DNA of 64,000 bases. Source: Mesorhabditis belari (lineage: Eukaryota > Nematoda > Chromadorea > Rhabditida > Rhabditidae). The notes beneath the pieces are model-generated. The model was given only the letters and a program-made list of their open reading frames with translations, searched no databases and was not told the origin of the DNA. Shown here in pieces: positions 53,668 through 63,879 of this stretch. Within the stretch, counting starts at the first letter, position 1. Each line of letters starts with the position of its first letter. The stretch spans positions 707,501-771,500 of the forward strand of contig CAUEEP010000893.1 in assembly GCA_958450365.1 (NCBI GenBank), written 5' to 3'. Both the position numbers and the translations under genes were made by a program.

Positions 53668-53795
53668 CCTTGAAGCTAAATTACAACTATCTACATGAAT
53701 CAAGAACAATATCGGAAAACAGATCAGCTGTTTCAAGCAGCTATTAAATGGAAAAAACAACAAATATAATAAATTTATTCAAACGAACACATGTT

Positions 53796-54092
53796 TCACT
53801 TTTTGTACTGAACAATGAGATTTGTTTTTGTGTTCACTTCAACAACGTCGAGATCCGGGAAATCAAATAGTTTCTTATAAATGGACGATTTCCTCAATCC
53901 AGTCTCAAGAATTAGATTATCTTTTAGTTCTAAAATTCTCAGGGAATAGTTCGCAAAAGTGATCTTCTCCTGTTCACTCGGCTTCTCACTTGCCAGGAAT
54001 TTCTGCTGTTGGTGAATTGCAAGCAACTTCTTCAGCTTATCAATCTCATGTCGATCACTTCCCGTTTTCAGCGTTTGCATTGCCACGAGCAT
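53796..54092 (-). pseudogene. Detached B-type tail of P7
   Basis: The minus strand reads TGSDRHEIDKLKKLLAIHQQ, LASEKPSEQEKITFANYS, LFDFPDLDVVEVNTKT and stops at 53796. It is out of frame with P7; about 80-100 codons of the helical region between CECSW and GSDR are missing compared with F2 and the A-type genes. Confidence 0.75.
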
Positions 54093-57000
54093 TCACAAAC
54101 ACTGCAATTTCCTACTTGGTCAAAAATTGGGCATTGACGCAAATTCGTGGCTCCAATTTGATTTAAAGGCACATTTTGCACTGAACAGCTTTGAAAGCAA
54201 ACCCGTTTGTGAAAAGTTTTCAAAGCATTCGTCGTCGGATCTCGAATCGTTTCCACGCAATTCGGTCCACAACACACTGTATTTGGTTGGGAAATTGGTG
54301 TCTCTTCCAAGTATGTCCCTTGGAAAACTTCTTTCTTTGTATCAGCCAATTTCTGCTCAATAATCTTATGCAGATTCATTTGTTGATCCAAAGCTTTTTG
54401 CTCTTGTCTGATCCTTTCATCAAAATCAGCCAAAATTGTGCACAGCTCATGGGTCACTGCACGAACAATGCTCACCACTTTCGTCTCATTCGCCAAGTGT
54501 GGATCCAAATCGGTGACAGCGTCAAATAATCTATAGGTTTCCTTTACAGTGTGATTCCAGGATTTCAAAAAGTTGTTGATGCAGGCTTTCTCAAATTGAA
54601 CTCCTTTGTGATGAGCGTAGAGCATTCTCACCGGTTCGTTATCCAGACAAAAAGTGTTGGCACTGGTAAGTGGGATTTCGTTTTGGTACTCATTCTTTAC
54701 GTCTTCAAAAAGCTTTCTCAGGACTGTCATCGTGTCTCCTGGTTTGTAGAGAGTGTTACAAGAGTTTGTGAAAACGACGGAAATGTTTGGAATCGAGTGT
54801 CTATGCAGATTTGTTAGCAGTTCAACGATGCAGTATCGAAGTGACAGCGTGAGTCGACTCACGTTCGGCTCCAGTAGAAGGCAAATCCCATGAATTTGAT
54901 CCCATTGCGACACACATTTCATGATCATTCTCATATTTTCCATGTCACATTCCAAGCCTCTCGTGTCACCGATCCTCGGGGTATTGATGAGATTGAAAGC
55001 TACCGTGTCGGTGACAAATCGATAGACTTTTGGTGCCTGTGTGCAGGATGGATGGACTTTTGGTGCCTGTGTGCAGGATTGTCCCGTACTCGCCTTGGCC
55101 TCGTTTTTCCCACTTTCCAATGTTTGCGCTTTCATCGAAACGGTTGATTTCTCGAACTTCTCCCCAGTGTACACGTTGAACTCCATTGGGATCACGCAAA
55201 TCGGTTTCTTTCCGTTTAAAGCATCCTCGAATGAATCGAATTTTATGTAATTCGCTATACCATTGATCCAAGTTGAATTTCCGACTTCCGTCTCACCGAT
55301 GATCACAATGTTTCGCTGTTTTTGAACAGTTGGCGGCTCGGCGGTGTCGAAGTTGCGGAAAGGATTCAATGGGGCTTCCGGTTTTGTCGACTTCGTCACC
55401 GTCTCAACAGTCGGAAATATCTGAGATAGTTTTTTTTTGATAGAATAATGTCGTTGTTTTACAGTTGAAACTAGCTAGCCTCATAAAAGTGGACTCCAAC
55501 AACGATTTTCTTTTTTCTTTTTGCATAAAGTTAGTTAGTTAAATGGTTCAAAAATACTTGTTATCGTAAATGCTGTATCAGAATGACATGTTATTCTACT
55601 TTTCAACCCCTCAAAATCGACCGATCCAAAAAATAGGTCATGAACCAAAAATACAAAACAAAAGCAAAAAAAAACTATTTTAAACGATGACCCTTTGTCC
55701 AAAACATACAAAAAACACGTTTAAAGGTGAAATTATTTTATTACCCCATTTGGATCTCCAAAAAAAATCCATGTGGAGGACCGTTATAGGTTGTTTTTAT
55801 ATTTTTTTCCAAAATAGGGTTTTAAATTTTACTGCCGATAAGATTTTAGTAGGTTTTAGGTTTAGATCTATCCATATAGCTCACACAAAGGGGTCTAAAG
55901 TCAAGATTTCGAGGAGTGTCATTCTAATACAGCATTTACGGTATTCATTCTTTACCTCGTCTTTCAGTTTCGATTTCTTTCTTTTAGTCGACGGATTTGA
56001 TGGAGCAGGATATTGAGCCGTTGAGCCGCTGAACTGTTGAGTTGAGGTGATCTCTTTTCGAGGGCCAGAGTATTGGTTATTCTTTGATTGATGAGAAGTG
56101 GGCAAGTCCAGCAAAACTGGCGGATTTTTCGACGAGCTTGGCTTGCCTGGAATTAATTTTAATTGAAAAACAGTTATGTTTTATTTACCATTTTGTGGTT
56201 GTGGTTTGGATTTCTGTGGAACGGGAGTTTGTGAAGCTGAGCAAGCGGGTGGAGGCGGGGGTAGCTGTTGAATGCCTTAAAATTGAGTTCTTAAATGTTT
56301 AGATTCATCAAAATTGAAGCATTTTCTAAAAAGTGCGCTTAGGAATCAAATTACCGTACAACTTGGGTATGTATGTATTTTAAATTAAGTCAGCAAGACT
56401 GTATCTAAGTGCCTGGTGACTAAATCTTGGGGATATAGCTTATCCAAATGTACCTTTTAGAAGTTTAAGCGTCCCTTCAATTCATTACATCAAAACCCTC
56501 AAAGTTGCAAAGTTCTTACCTTGCATTGGTTGCATTCCATAGCCCGGGAAAGCTGGATTTGGATTGAATGTCCCATTTTGTTGCATCGGTTGTTGCGCTT
56601 GCAGCTGCATTTGTTGCATGAAGAGCATCTAGAAGAAAATGTTTTGAACCCTCAAACTTGTAGCTACCATTTGTTGCATAAAATTTGGATTCTGCATGAA
56701 TCCCATCATATTTCCGTTGGGCATTGGTTGCACTTGAGGTGGCATTTGAGGAGTTTCTGTTGGAGGAAAGCCCGGTTGCGGGAAGACCATTGGGAATTGC
56801 TTGAAATTCTAGATTTAAATAAAAACTTTACGCAGAATATAAATAAAAACGATCTTGCTTAAAACCTAAAAACACTTCTCTTCATACCGATGGCATCCCA
56901 TTGTCAGCAAAACTCGGAGGCCCGGCATTGTTTGAATGTGGAGCTGGTTGAAATTGCTGAAATTATCTTTTTTTGGGCTCTTTCAGTGAAAGTGAAAAGT

Positions 57001-57174
57001 GAAAAGTTTAGTGTTTGTTTTTTCTATAGTGATCCCTTTTACATTTTACAAGGTTACAATTCTTTGCGAAATTTTGCTTACCGAATCTTGGATGAGCATA
57101 TCTTGCATGAATCGATGGAAATTCTCCTGGAATTTGGCGAAATGTGCCGCATCGAAAGGAAAATTTGCGGGCAT
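54068..57174 (-). CDS. P7: B-type GTPase with altered P-loop, possible pseudo-GTPase
   Basis: Seven phase-consistent exons: 57082-57174 (MPANFPFDAAHFAKFQENF), 56888-56956, 56668-56799, 56520-56628, 56189-56275, 55956-56146 and 54068-55420. The ATG follows TTTTCAG directly (CAG/GATG), as expected for a spliced-leader acceptor. The G domain reads GETEVGNSTW where family members have GETGVGKST, so the phosphate-binding Lys is Asn; G3 is NTPRIGD in place of DTPGIGD. GTP binding and hydrolysis are therefore doubtful. An eight-residue repeat (SCTQAPKV twice) sits at 55028-55085. The Cys cluster is partial (TVCCGPNC, RVCFQSC, CSVCECSW) and the protein ends at 54068, because a deletion plus frameshift detached the helical tail, which survives in another frame at 53796-54090. 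Confidence 0.75.
55685..55850. repeat. Diverged repeat in a P7 intron, related to 4455-4640
   Basis: Shared blocks: CAAAACATAC, CCTCCAAAA-like and AATTTTACTGCC in the same order. Not coding. Confidence 0.4.
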
Positions 57175-57286
57175 CCTGAAAAGTTTCATATTTTGTTTTG
57201 ATCAAAGAAATTAGGCGAATAAGCAAAAAAGTAAAAAAAAGCAAGAAAACAGTAGACAATACGTTTCTAATTTTTTTTTAGGTAGA

Positions 57287-57768
57287 ATGGACAATCTTCG
57301 AGACGGATTGAAGTAGTTCCGCGACCTCCGGGAGCTTGAGCGAAATCTCTTTCAAGAAGACGATTTGAATGGAAAAAATGAGGTAGCGATGTGGATGGAG
57401 ATTTGATTGGAAGCACGGAGTTGGAAAAGAAAACGAAGCGGAAAACGATCGACATCAGGACGAAACTGGACGTTGTGAAAATGGCTCGACTGACTTCTAT
57501 TCTTCAAAATTGATCTCTGTCTTGTGTGCGGCGATACATCAAACAAGGAAATGAGCTCGAGAAGCTTCATGGAAAAAGAAAACGAATCGACGGGGCCGGT
57601 CGCCGCTTGACTTCGGCTGAAATCCACGCGGCTTTGGCGCTGTGGATTCGTGAGCGAAGAGCCGAGAAAAAACGCGTCACTCGTCGAGTCATTTGGAACG
57701 AAGCAGCGAATCGTTTTGCTGATGCCGAGATTCCATTTTATTCCATGCATTTATTTCATTCTTTTTGA
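57287..57768 (+). pseudogene. CENP-B/Tc5-type DNA-binding transposase fragment (copy 3)
   Basis: The best-preserved copy: after the ATGGACAATCTTCGAG start and a frame change it reads RKTIDIRTKLDVVKMARLTS, a stop, RRYIKQGNELEKLHGKRKRI, RRLTSAEIHAALALWIRER and KKRVTRRVIWNEAANRF. The two helix-turn-helix blocks match CENP-B, pogo and Tc5-type proteins. There is no catalytic domain. It lies in the divergent region between P7 and P8. Confidence 0.6.
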
Positions 57769-58303
57769 AAGCGGAGATAAAGGCCTGTAAGAAGAAAAAA
57801 AGCAAGCAATTCGGGTCTATCCCAAAACAGCGCCGACCAAATTTGATCTGCGTCCCGCGAAATAGCCCGCAGTTTTCAATTCACCGTAGTGAAGAGACTA
57901 AAAACCTTTTTTTTTTCACCAACCCAATATATTCATAAATAGTTCAAAAAAGACTTTAAAAAACTGAAAGTAAAACTTTAGGAACTCCAAAAGTTTTGCG
58001 GAAGTTTTACAAAAAAAGCAAAAAGTAGGTTGGCGAGACGAATTGAATCCGGGAGCAAAACTTGCACTAGTTTAGCACGCGCCATCCCCTGAACCGCCGC
58101 TGTTTTTCTTCCTTTCGGCGTGGAACGCCCTTATAGGTGAGGTGAGAGTTTGCGAAAATCGCCAAAACTTTGCATGTGCTTTTCTGGAAAGCCAGGGCTC
58201 GTGAGCAAAAAAATAAATACAGCATCGGATTCGTCATATCCGATAGGCGTTTGCACCTCATCGCCTTTTAAAAGTCTCACACACACTTTGGAACGTTCCC
58301 TTG

Positions 58304-58486
58304 TTAGTAAGTCAATGCATAAGATTTCTTTTTACCACGTCCACTTTGGTTCTTCTTTGCTCCCAAGACTTGAAAGCGTTGAATTGTTCGATAAACGAGA
58401 AGTCTGGTCACTCCTAAGCGCCTCTGGACCACGGGATCACGGATCAAGTCGGTCCAGTTCAATTGGACCAGGCCAAGTTTGACCAA
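58304..58486 (-). pseudogene. Tc1-type transposase helix-turn-helix fragment
   Basis: The minus strand reads VVQRRLGVTRLLVYRTIQRF and KKNQSGRGKKKSYALT, an N-terminal Tc1/Tc4-like DNA-binding segment. The plus strand next to it carries GTTCCCTTGTTAGTAAGTCA, repeated at 58951-58976. Confidence 0.55.
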
Positions 58487-58597
58487 CTGATTCAGTTTGG
58501 CACTCGCCTGGTCATGATTCGTAAAGTTTACGTTTTCTTGCTTTTTTGCTTATTTGCCTAATTTCTTTGATCAAAACAAAATATGAAACTTTTCAGG

Positions 58598-58962
58598 ATG
58601 CCCGCAAATCTTCCTTTCGATCCGGCACATTTCGCCCAATTTCAGGGGAATTTCCATAGATTCATGCAACATATGTTCATCCAAGATCCTGTAAGCAAAA
58701 TTTGTCAAACAATTGTAACATTGTAAATTGTAAAGTGAAAAGTGTTTACATTCAAATTATTCAATTTCAAAACGTCTAGTAGAAAATGTTATTGCTATAC
58801 TGTAGAATATTTCAAATTTCAAAATAGATCTTCTTTTTTCAGAACAACAACGCTCAACTTGGTTTGCCAACCACTTCTGACGCCAACGGGAACTCAAAGG
58901 AGGAAAAGAATCAAATCGTTATTTGCAACTTGCCCGCACCATCCCGAACCGTTCCCTTGTTA
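58598..58962 (+). pseudogene. P8: N-terminal exons of another array gene
   Basis: Exon 58598-58690 (MPANLPFDPAHFAQFQGNF) is the mirror twin of the first P7 exon with the same upstream sequence (AAACTTTTCAG/GATG). Exon 58843-58962 (LGLPTTSDANGNSKEEKNQ, then IVICNLPAPSRTVPLL) has the opening strand of the Q-type RRM, so P-type and Q-type exons meet in one model. Nothing of the gene follows; a repeat begins at about 58975. Confidence 0.55.
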
Positions 58963-59245
58963 GTAAGTCAATGCATATATTCTGATTATTAAATAAAGAA
59001 CCCAAAGAACCTAAATTGAGTAATTGAACGTGTTCCACTTACCCTATCCTCAAGGGTTTTTCTCTACCATGGAAACGCAGAAAAATATCATCGTGTAAGC
59101 ACACATTTTTCGCCGAAATCTGCAGAAAAAAGAGAAAATTCAGGTTTCCAAAAGGAATTAGCTTATAGCTTAAGTTATGAGTTAAGCTTACGCGACAAAA
59201 AAAAGAAAAAAAATTAAAAATTTGTTTGGGAAAAAGAACAATAAA

Positions 59246-59626
59246 ATTTCTAAATTGTTAACAGTCTTTCTTGAGCCAAGAAATTATCTCAAAACAAAAA
59301 ATTGTTATTCATTTTTTTACTCCAAATTCTCTTGCATATGGCTACTCTTATCTTTTATAAATTCTCTGTAGCAAGGAAAATATGCACGATTTATTTTTTT
59401 CAACAAAGGAAACGGGGTCAAGAAGTAAATATTTGCTTACGTGACGAATTTTTTTGTTTTTTGTTTTATGGCAAAAAAAGAGATAACACGGAGGGGACAC
59501 TTCATTTAGGAAGCTATTTAGAAATAACCAAATTACTGATTAAATTACTAGCTGTTTACTTCATTAGAAAGGCTTACTATTTTCCTACAAAATAGCGTGC
59601 AAATTTTATGAAAATCTTTTGTCTCT
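59246..59626. repeat. Direct repeat A of a 375-base pair (partner 60483-60853)
   Basis: From TTTCTAAATTGTTAACAGTC to TTATGAAAATCTT the two copies match almost throughout. The block contains the 6360-type repeat and the left part of a mariner-type MITE. Confidence 0.85.
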
Positions 59627-59998
59627 GGTTTTTTATGGGGGTGTGAAGTCAGGCAGTCAAAAAAGGCGACAACTCGAAGACGCAATTTAGGCATTTTGTT
59701 TCACAGCAACCTATGTTGGTATCAAATGATAAAAGATAGAGCATAATAAATTAGGTATATCGGCAAATTTTCAGAACAACTTGTTCAGCCGATTTCTTTG
59801 TAGGGCTTTTTATCGAATTTTACAAAAAAACCCTAATTTTTTGCACTCAAATTTGCTTCAAAATGGACTCAAATTGGCTCAAAAAGATAGAAAAGTGATT
59901 AATTAACATTTTCTATTTTGAGCCAATTTTAGGTCAATTGGTGAATTGTCATAAACGCTAGTGGAAAAAAAAGCCTCCAAAGGTATCGGCTAACCTAA
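59627..59998. repeat. Diverged mariner-type MITE remnant
   Basis: Related to the inner part of 23919-24422 (GTGAAGTCAGGCAGTCAAAAA) and ending GGCTAACCTAATAG like a mariner terminus; the left end lies in direct repeat A. Confidence 0.6.
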
Positions 59999-60049
59999 TA
60001 GAACAAAATTTGCTAGATTGCTATTTTTGCTAAAAACCTAAACCTAATA

Positions 60050-60407
60050 TTGGATTGGGGAATTGAAAACTGCGGGTTATTGTCATATGTGACAGTTTGA
60101 GCACTTTCTTCAAAAGAAACCCATTTTGGTGTCAATGGAAGAGTTGTAGAGAATCAAAAATCAAGCTTATATCCAAATTTTCAGAACGATTCAAAAACTG
60201 GTTTTCTAGAAATGCCAAATTTACGAATTTTCACAAAACTTGCATTTTAAGCGAAACTACTAAGTGTATCTTTTTGGAAATTTGACTATAAGCCTAATTT
60301 TTGATTCTCTACAACTTCTCTATTGACACCAAAATGGGTTTTTTTGAAGAAAGTGCTCAAACTGGGACATATGACAATAGCCCGTAGTTTTCAATTCACC
60401 AACCCAA
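60050..60407. repeat. MITE, second copy of the 1967-2482 family
   Basis: TA-flanked ends TTGGATTGGGGAATTG and its complement; inner arms match those at 1967-2482. Confidence 0.82.
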
Positions 60408-60482
60408 TAGATCAGTTTTTCGCGCTGATTCCGAATCTGACAAAAAAGGAAAAAAATTAAAAATATAAAAATAAAAATAAAA

Positions 60483-60853
60483 GTTTCTAAATTGTTAACA
60501 GTCTTTCATGAGCCAAGAAATGTTCTCAAAAATGAATAACAAAAATTGTTATTAATTTTTTTACTCCAAATTCTCTTGCATACGGCTACTCTTATCTTTT
60601 ATAAATTCTCTGTAGCAAGGAAAATATGCACGCTTTATCTTTTTCAACAAAGGAAACGGGGCGAAGAAGTAAATATTTGCTTACGTGACAAATTTTTTGT
60701 TTTATGGCAAAAAAGAGATAACACGGAGGGAACATTTCATTTAGAAAGCTATTTCGAAATAACCAAATTACTGATTAAATTACCAGAGGCTTACTTCATT
60801 AAAAAGGCTTACTATTTTCCTACAAAATAGCGTGCAAATTTTATGAAAATCTT
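60483..60853. repeat. Direct repeat B (partner 59246-59626)
   Basis: Same content as direct repeat A. The two enclose a MITE and a MITE remnant. Confidence 0.85.
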
Positions 60854-61784
60854 GTAACATTTTGTCTACTTCATCATACAAGCATGTGCCATGGAGATTC
60901 TGAAAGCTCTTTTTTTAGCCCAAGATGCAAGATGCAAGATGCACTTTTAAGACGTTTAAGAATTCAAAAATTTGCGACGATTTTCAATGGCTTAAATCAA
61001 AGGTAAAAATTTGTGTGCTTTTCAGAGCGATTTTTATCTATTGTAGACCCTTCGAATCAATTTTAAACTGTGTTTTTTGGAACGAGCGCAACAAAATTGA
61101 TCCTAGAAAAGTGTTTTTCGGAATTTTTTAACGGTTTTCACTAAACAAATAACGCCGAAATGGAAATTGCCGTCTTAAGTAGAGTGCGTGCCTTTCAAAC
61201 AAGGCGTTCTCAAATGCGCATGCGAAAATGGCGTTCTCAAATGCGAAAAATTTTTCCGGTCAAAATTCAAGTTTGACATACCATATAAAACTAACTTTAC
61301 AGGAAAGTGCAAGCTATTTTTACGATTTGAGCTCACAAGTTTCAAAGGATTTTTCGAAAACAAAAAACTGAAAGAGTCAAAAATCCAATAATCCGTTGTC
61401 GGCGAAACTTCCAGCAAAAAAAAGATCGCGAACAAGACAAAACTTCGGTCCGTAAATAATCGTCCCGAACCCTCCAAAATTAGTTGGACCTATTAATAGG
61501 CAAAACAAGTGAAAACGCAAGAACTTCGAATCTTGGCGGATATCCGCAAGAAAAGTGTAGCCTGAAGAAGCTCGAATTTATTGGTCGAAAAATAACCATT
61601 CAAAAATGCTAACACCGGGAAATAAAAAAATTGATTAACAAAAATATCACATTTACAGTATTCAATTAATCATTCGGTAAGAAGAATTGCTTGCAGCTGT
61701 GATCCGTTTGTGCCTTCTCTAAAGTCAATTGATGCTAAAGTTCAATTTTTGATAATAAAGAAACCGTATGCTTACCTTTACATT
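60854..61784. other. Non-coding region
   Basis: No gene seen. A short direct repeat of GCGTTCTCAAATGCG occurs at 61206 and 61230. Confidence 0.35.
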
Positions 61785-62745
61785 GTCCTTATTTTCGTAC
61801 CATCTACTCATTCAAAAACTACAAAGTTTGATATCTTTGAAGATTAATTGTCCAGTTGGAATCTAAACTTGAAAAAAATAAAAAAATGGAGAAAAATCAC
61901 TACCGGAAGTGGTTGTTTGCTCATTCTACCATAAGTGGCCATAACTCCATTATGGTCAAGTGCCATTGCGAGAAGTAAAGCCGATCGACCACCAACACAA
62001 TTCAATGCCAGCCAGTGGTTGAATTTGCCGCAATATTCGTAAGCGAGAGAAGTTTAAGCATGGATTACTAAAAACGACTTCTAATTGATTAGATCACGAA
62101 AATTTCACAAACCTTAATCATTCTTCTGTGATCACCAAATCCGCGTCCAAACTTTTCATGTGATCTTCGAGTTTCTTTTGTGCATCCGGTGTTTCTCGTT
62201 TGCCCATAATGTTCACACTCTTGATTCCACGTGCACGGCATATCTAAATGTCATAAGTTATGATCAAAGTGAGACTCAAAAAAATTATATTGTCCGGAAT
62301 TGTGCCTCATCGATGGCAAAGATGCGTTAATCTTGAATACATCCCAATTGATCATATGTCTTGTGTGACATATGTGACCAACCTTCAATACGCAACCGAG
62401 CACCATGTTCTCATTCCAGATTTTGTGGGTATCACGTGATCGCCAACTTTCAGAGAGCGGACTTCTGTACGAATCTGAATTCAAATTAAATAAATCAACA
62501 TTTGCTAGCTTACATCTTATATTTGTCCATATCCTTCAGAACCTCCAACTGCGGGCATTGGTGGTTTGATCGGATAAATACCCTAAAGCAAAAAATGCTA
62601 GATAATTCGGAAACGGTTTCGATGAGGCACGTGCTGAAATCAGTAGATGACCCTCGAGCTTTACTAGTTCCAAAACAAGCCTTCTCGATGAAACCGTCTT
62701 TCTGCCGAATGAGCTTACATGGCCGAACGTCGTAGACAAGGCAAC
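61785..62745 (-). pseudogene. Mitochondrial enoyl-ACP/CoA reductase (MECR) pseudogene
   Basis: Minus-strand pieces follow MECR order: a frameshifted N-terminus (62600-62745), IYPIKPPMPAVGGSEGYGQI (62535-62582), VRSLKVGDHVIPTKSGMRTW (62410-62475), ICRARGIKSVNIMG and KSLDADLVITEE then a stop (62110-62235), YEYCGKFNHWLALNCVGG and NGVMATYGRMSKQPLPV (61915-62045), and LIFKDIKLCSF then a stop where the family has Trp, MSRWYENK (61790-61860). Functional MECR makes the last reduction of mitochondrial fatty-acid synthesis with NADPH. At least two in-frame stops and a frameshift show it is dead; the introns remain, so it arose by DNA duplication and not by reverse transcription. Confidence 0.75.
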
Positions 62746-63395
62746 ATCTCTGAAAAAAATAAAAGTTAGATCAGTAACATTCAAAGGGATAATGACGACA
62801 GATCACAAAACAAACGAAAACAGAAGAGAAAATGGAGGTTTTAAAAACGAGCAAAAGACTTGTATATATACGCTCATTTGATAGCAAATTACTTAGTTGT
62901 TCAACTGAATATCTTTTGACTTCACAGTGTTAAAAGGCTTTTTGAGTTGAATCGAGGTCATTTCTCATCATTTTTATTTCTGGTCCATTCACTACACCGC
63001 CTTCTTCTAATGCGAATCCTGCAAAACGTTTTCAACTTAGCCAAGGTGAAGATTTTTTAACTTGAAATGGCACTATCTCGATCTCCAGCAGCTTTGTGCT
63101 ACTTCTAGCAAGTGTTGTTTCCGAGCGAGTTTAATGGTAATAGCTTTAGAACGTTTCAGCACTTTGGAGTGGTGTTTTGCAGCATTAGAAATCTCAGCGT
63201 TATAAAATTCCTTGAGTTAGTCATCAAAAATTGCAAAAGAAAGGAATCGAGTCGGGTTCTCCATGCGGAATAAAAGTCGTGGCAAAAAAGGTGACGGGAG
63301 GAATGCCAAAGACTATTTTTGTACAAGATCGACTTATAGAGCGCTGTTTTGACTGTCCCGTAACGTCTCTCGTTCTTATCAACACTTTTATTTAG
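62746..63395. other. Intergenic region
   Basis: No gene or element end recognised. Confidence 0.35.
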
Positions 63396-63553
63396 TCACC
63401 GATTCGCAACTCTCGACAAGCCCCGCGTGCCAGATTTGTGCGCAAAATGAGGACGTCAACCCGAAGCTGGTTCGGTCGTGCAACTTCAAGGAATCAGTCG
63501 CCTTCATTCACAACCGACGTCTACTTCAATGGGTCACGACAACAACCAAAAAG
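63396..63553 (+). other. Possible exon of an unrecognised gene
   Basis: Between a TTTATTTAG acceptor and an AAG/GTGAAG donor the frame reads TDSQLSTSPACQICAQNEDV, NPKLVRSCNFKESVAFIHNR, RLLQWVTTTTKK. Protein-like; partners not found. Confidence 0.35.
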
Positions 63554-63879
63554 GTGAAGCTATCATTTCATTAGAGGTTGTCCATTGTGTTTAAAGCTAA
63601 CTAGTATTTAAACAGAAATATGACGCAGAGTTGGGAAGATCTTTCCTTTGGTCGTCAGGTCAGTCAGATCCTTGAACCTTTTGCGTATTTTATTCTTAGA
63701 AATGGTCTTTTCGATCTTCCAAATGTTGTCGACTCTGTTATTGGAAACAGCACAGTCTGGTATAAATTATGGGAACTGGTTCAATTTTCGCCCAACTATT
63801 TATCTTTAGGTGGCTAACGTTTTTTTTTTGCAATGGGCTTTAGTTTTAGAAGTTATCCACCTTTTAGAAAACACTTTTC

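Noticed and set aside
58951..58976. 26-base direct repeat with 58298-58323 as transposon target-site duplication
   Set aside because: Far too long for Tc1/mariner (TA) and not flanking a recognisable element; gene conversion or local duplication is more likely.
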